This document shows, one piece after another, positions 60,992 to 64,000 of a stretch of DNA of 64,000 nucleotides. Made by a program: the position numbers and the translations under genes. The notes beneath the pieces are model-generated. The model did not search any database. It had not been told where the DNA came from and saw only the letters and a program-made list of their open reading frames with translations. The first letter of the stretch is position 1. Each line of letters opens with the position of its first letter. This DNA is from Isoetes taiwanensis (Eukaryota; Streptophyta; Lycopodiopsida; Isoetales; Isoetaceae): contig JAJEKV010000025.1 of the NCBI GenBank assembly GCA_021234155.1, forward strand, positions 5,933,310-5,997,309. The letters are read 5' to 3'.

Positions 60992-61428
60992 TAAAGATTC
61001 CTTTAGGAAAAACACGTCATTTTAAGAAGTGGGCTTTTGTAAGAGAGGTTTAAAGTTTCAGAAGTATCAGCTTTTTTTTGGGCCTATTTTTGGGGTATTT
61101 TTTGGACACGACTTTGGTTTTTTGGAGTGAAGCACGTGAAAATAGCAAAATTGAGACATGAGTACAAAATTATTTGTAGGTGGATGTACAAAAAACACAA
61201 ACTTAGTAAAAATAATAATAATAATTTCTTTACTGTTTTTGTGTTACATCAGTAATGGCAATCAATAATAAATATCAGTCAGTAACCACAGCATAAGATC
61301 CGTCAGAGATCTAAATTATAGTCTTCTTCATTTTTTTTACCTCTCTCAGCTTGGTCGGTTTCTATCTTTTCACCTTTTTCTGATGACTTAGGTTTCTATT
61401 TTTTCACTCAGGCTTTACAAAAAAACCA
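60992..61428. other. Sequence between the hairpin and the palindrome array
   Basis: Only AT-rich sequence with an AATAAT run at about 61208 was seen. Confidence 0.3.
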
Positions 61429-61680
61429 CCGAAAGTGTATTCCGGAATACACTTTGGCTCACACAAGAAGGCCAAAGTGTATTCCGGAATACACTTTGGC
61501 CTTCTTGTGTGAGCGCCAAAGTGTATTCCGGAATACACTTTGGCACTTTGGCTTTGACATGAAAGCCAAAGTGTATTCCGGAATACACTTTGGCCTTCGT
61601 GTGTAAGCCAAAGTGTATTCCGGAATACACTTTGGCCTCCACACGAAAGCCAAAACCTATTCCGGAATAAGAAATACACT
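61429..61680. repeat. Array of six 30-bp palindromes around GTGTATTCCGGAATACAC
   Basis: Perfect copies, GCCAAAGTGTATTCC plus its complement, lie at 61471-61500, 61515-61544, 61565-61594 and 61607-61636. Variants lie at 61429-61457 and 61649-61680. Around the second copy the flanks are also inverted, giving a perfect 58-bp palindrome (61457-61514). Half-sites such as GGAATAC recur down to about 61920. Confidence 0.95.
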
Positions 61681-62050
61681 AAGAAATGATTGTACGTTGT
61701 ACTTTTTACTCACCTGTCCATGTCTTTTCTATGCGAATCGGAATATAGTCTCTGAATATAATATTCGAGGCGTTGGCACTGGCGACTTGAGCTCAGAGAC
61801 TGGAATACGCAACTGAGGGCGCCAATATTTCCTTTTAAAGGTATCCCTTTCGTCTTGCTCGTATTCTATGTGAAGTGGAATACGTTTAGCTTTACTGTTC
61901 TAGTCCAGTGTATTCTGGAATAGCTTTTGCCTTTCACTTATTTGTTACAGGAACGTCTACTTGTACTACGTGAACTTGTATTCGGGAATAAGAAAAGGTC
62001 TGCATTAGAGAAAGTTTCTCAAATCTCTACACTATTTTGCAGTTGTCAAG

Positions 62051-63880
62051 ATGACGAACCGCTTCGTGAACAAACTTCCAGCACCTTTTGTTGTCTCAAG
62101 CTCGTCTAGTTCTGAGGAAACGCTTGGGACCTCTACAACATCGTTGTTGCTTCTCGAAGACACTCTGAGTCCAGTACGTAACAGACTACCACCACCCTTC
62201 CAACCGTCACCAAGTCCATTAGACAGTGCACTCGCATCTCCTTCCAAAGCATCACCTCCAGTTCGGAGCATACTGCCACCACCCTTCGTTCCATCCCTCG
62301 GACCTATAGAGGCTCCACCACAACGAGTGCTCAAGAACAAGCTACCCCCACCATTTGTAGTTTCGCCCCCATCGTGCAAGTATACAAGGAACACAGAAGA
62401 CTGTGAGATTCACTACAATTTCTCTCCCCAGGACTTCATTACAAATGAGGACGATGCTGCAGCATGTACTCCTTGTCACAAAACGGTTGTGACACATGGA
62501 TTTGCAGAATTCCAATCCGCTCTAAAGGATATGTTTGCAAGAACTCCTTCTCAGGAGGGTACAAGAACTGCTGCTGCCACAACCTCTTATGGGCCATCAC
62601 CATCCTTTAACACTGTGCTACCGCCTTTTCCGGGAACAACTTTACGTGGTCTGTTTTCCTCTACAAATACACCACTCAGGACTGAGGAAGTCACCCCTAG
62701 AGTAGAAGTTTCATCAGAAGATGAAGACACCAACGAGGAACAACGAGATTATATGTTCTCCAGCCAATCTTCAAAGAAATTTAAGGTGGATTTTACTTTG
62801 AGAGCATGCTCCTCTGTAAGAAGAAGAAACCTTATGGATGAACACAAAATGAGGAGACTCTTGAGAACTAAATGCTGCTCATTGGGTTGCATCAACAGAT
62901 TTAACATGGCTAAATGACGAGCAGTTAGAGACAACTACAGTTCAATGACATTGGCTGACCAGAATGCCTACTTAGCTTACCATGTAAGACCAGACCGCAA
63001 CACATTCTTGCACTACGTTAACCGTGAACAAGTCTGCCAAAAATGCTTCATGGTTGTCCACCGTTTAGGGTCCACAAGAATGTCTCGAATACACAAAAGA
63101 CTGGACAAAAATCCAGCAATTGATGATCATTGTGGTCCAAGAAGAGTTGTGACCATGCATGCCCTGGCGGCTGTGACATGGATGGAGAAATATTTTAGAG
63201 AGACATGTGAGAAGTTGCATAATAGCAACATGTATCATCTGACAGACAATATTACAAAAAAGGATGTCTTCAAAGAATACAAAGAGACTTGCATTCAGTT
63301 TCAGCACATCTCTTACTCAAACTTCACTAGACTGTGGAAAAGTAAATTTGGCCTGGTAAAAATTCCAAGAAGACATAGAATGTCTGTTTGCTCAAGATGT
63401 GCAGAATTAAAAAGTTAACGAGAAACTGCAAAGACAGAGGTCGAAAGAAGTAAGCTCAAGCTCTCCAACCTCTCACTTGTTATAAACAGAATATTTTTAC
63501 CTGATTTCTTTTACAGATATTGTGCAACAGAATCTTGCCAGACATCGTGAACAACAAGCAGCAGAGAGAAGAAAGCTGGCCAAGCACAGAAAAAAAGCTC
63601 TCGAACGTCCATTGTAATATATGTCTATTGTAATTGATGGAATGGATGAAAAAAAGACAACTCTACCCCATTTCCTAAATATTCCAAAAGATATGCCAGA
63701 GGAATGTTTTGTTAAAGTCCACCTTGTAGGAGCCATGGTCTTCAAAGGAAGTCTAAAGTGCAAAGTATTTTTGACGTATCCAAACTTGCATGGTGACCCA
63801 AACCTGACAATTACAATTCTTAACAAGGTCCCGGCGAAAGCAAGAGCAACTACCACCAGTGCTCTACCTGCAACTTGACA
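62051..63880 (+). pseudogene. DUF7869-like transposase candidate with proline-rich N-terminus
   Basis: One reading frame with one intron spans the region but is broken by TGA at 62915, TAA at 63416 and TAA at 63615. The N-terminal 110 residues repeat the motif KLPAPF, NRLPPPF, ILPPPF, KLPPPF, with a further LPPFP near residue 197. Then come an acidic segment (SSEDEDTNEEQ), CCSLGCINRFN, MTLADQNAYL, VCQKCFMVVHRL, FTRLWKSKFGLVKIPRRHR followed by VCSRCAELKS, and, after the intron (63451-63515, GTAAGC...TTTTACAG), a basic helix and VIDGMDEKKTTLPHF, VHLVGAMVFKG and GDPNLTITILNKV. From memory, the paired CxxC, the VKIP-R-C..C..LK block and the DGMD..KT motif resemble proteins with DUF7869 found in plants and cnidarians, some likely transposon-derived. 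The C-terminus is lost or lies past a frameshift near 63870. Confidence 0.6.
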
Positions 63881-64000
63881 ACACTACAAGAGAGAACAAG
63901 AATCAAACACTCTTTGCTTATTGTGCTATGCTAGTGGAGCTAAGGATCTTCAGAAAAGTAAAGCTCGGATTTTTACTTGTGGGGCACACCCATGATCAGA

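Noticed and set aside
61404-61816. Three overlapping minus-strand frames encoding repeated KCIPEYTLA-, VYSGIHFG- and SVFRNTLW-like peptides
   Set aside because: They are translations of the palindrome array in three frames; the palindromes contain no stops, so openness is automatic.
62915-63617. Stops removed by U-to-C RNA editing, as known in fern organelles
   Set aside because: That editing is known from plastids and mitochondria; this is nuclear-type transposon sequence, so decay by deamination is simpler.

Overview
The window looks like nuclear DNA of a land plant. It is AT-rich, sparsely coded and dominated by decayed transposons. The only clearly intact conserved gene is a plant-type glycoside hydrolase family 3 beta-glucosidase split by eight short introns. 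Decayed pieces of three more plant gene families are present: BAHD acyltransferase, squalene epoxidase and ABCG half-transporter. The gene density, the mix of old elements (hAT, pogo/Tigger, PIF/Harbinger, LINE, chromovirus) and a DUF7869-like transposase candidate suggest a large genome, perhaps a fern or other seed-free plant. The taxon is inference only.

Layout. 0.5-1.7 kb (-): broken coiled-coil/RING-like gene. 3.1-7.7 kb: debris of an LTR element, a Ty3/gypsy integrase, a rearranged Tigger transposase and a MITE-like segment. 7.85-10.3 kb (+): GH3 gene. 10.6-12.0 kb: 672-bp tandem duplication holding exon-like minus-strand frames. 13.8-15.5 kb (-): hAT transposase remnant. 15.8-15.95 kb: CATGCA cluster. 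19.85-21.1 kb: GAATCT minisatellite. 22.2-25.6 kb (+): LINE that keeps ORF1 and endonuclease but lacks reverse transcriptase. 26.6-27.75 and 41.8-43.0 kb: two copies of a dispersed LINE-tail repeat. 27.75-30.1 kb (+): chromodomain Ty3/gypsy pol fragment followed by its LTR.

31.1-36.0 kb (+): BAHD pseudogene split by a 3,730-bp inverted-repeat element with a 4-bp target duplication; that element contains an array of perfect palindromes. 39.95-40.46 kb (-): two squalene epoxidase exons, one disrupted by a 101-bp insertion flanked by an 8-bp duplication. 45.1-46.0 kb: 300-bp direct repeats. 51.94-56.90 kb: a complete-looking 4.96-kb Tigger-like transposon with TA target duplication, a broken transposase on + and a small convergent gene with a duplicated promoter on -. 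57.3-58.1 kb (+): PIF/Harbinger nuclease remnant. 58.5-59.5 kb (-): ABCG pseudogene. 61.4-63.9 kb: array of 30-bp palindromes followed by a DUF7869-like, probably transposase, gene with three in-frame stops; it is close to the window edge.

The genes do not form a pathway. The common theme is transposon insertion and decay. Most stop codons that interrupt otherwise conserved frames fit single C-to-T (or G-to-A) changes, the signature expected from deamination of methylated, silenced elements. The beta-glucosidase shows no such damage.
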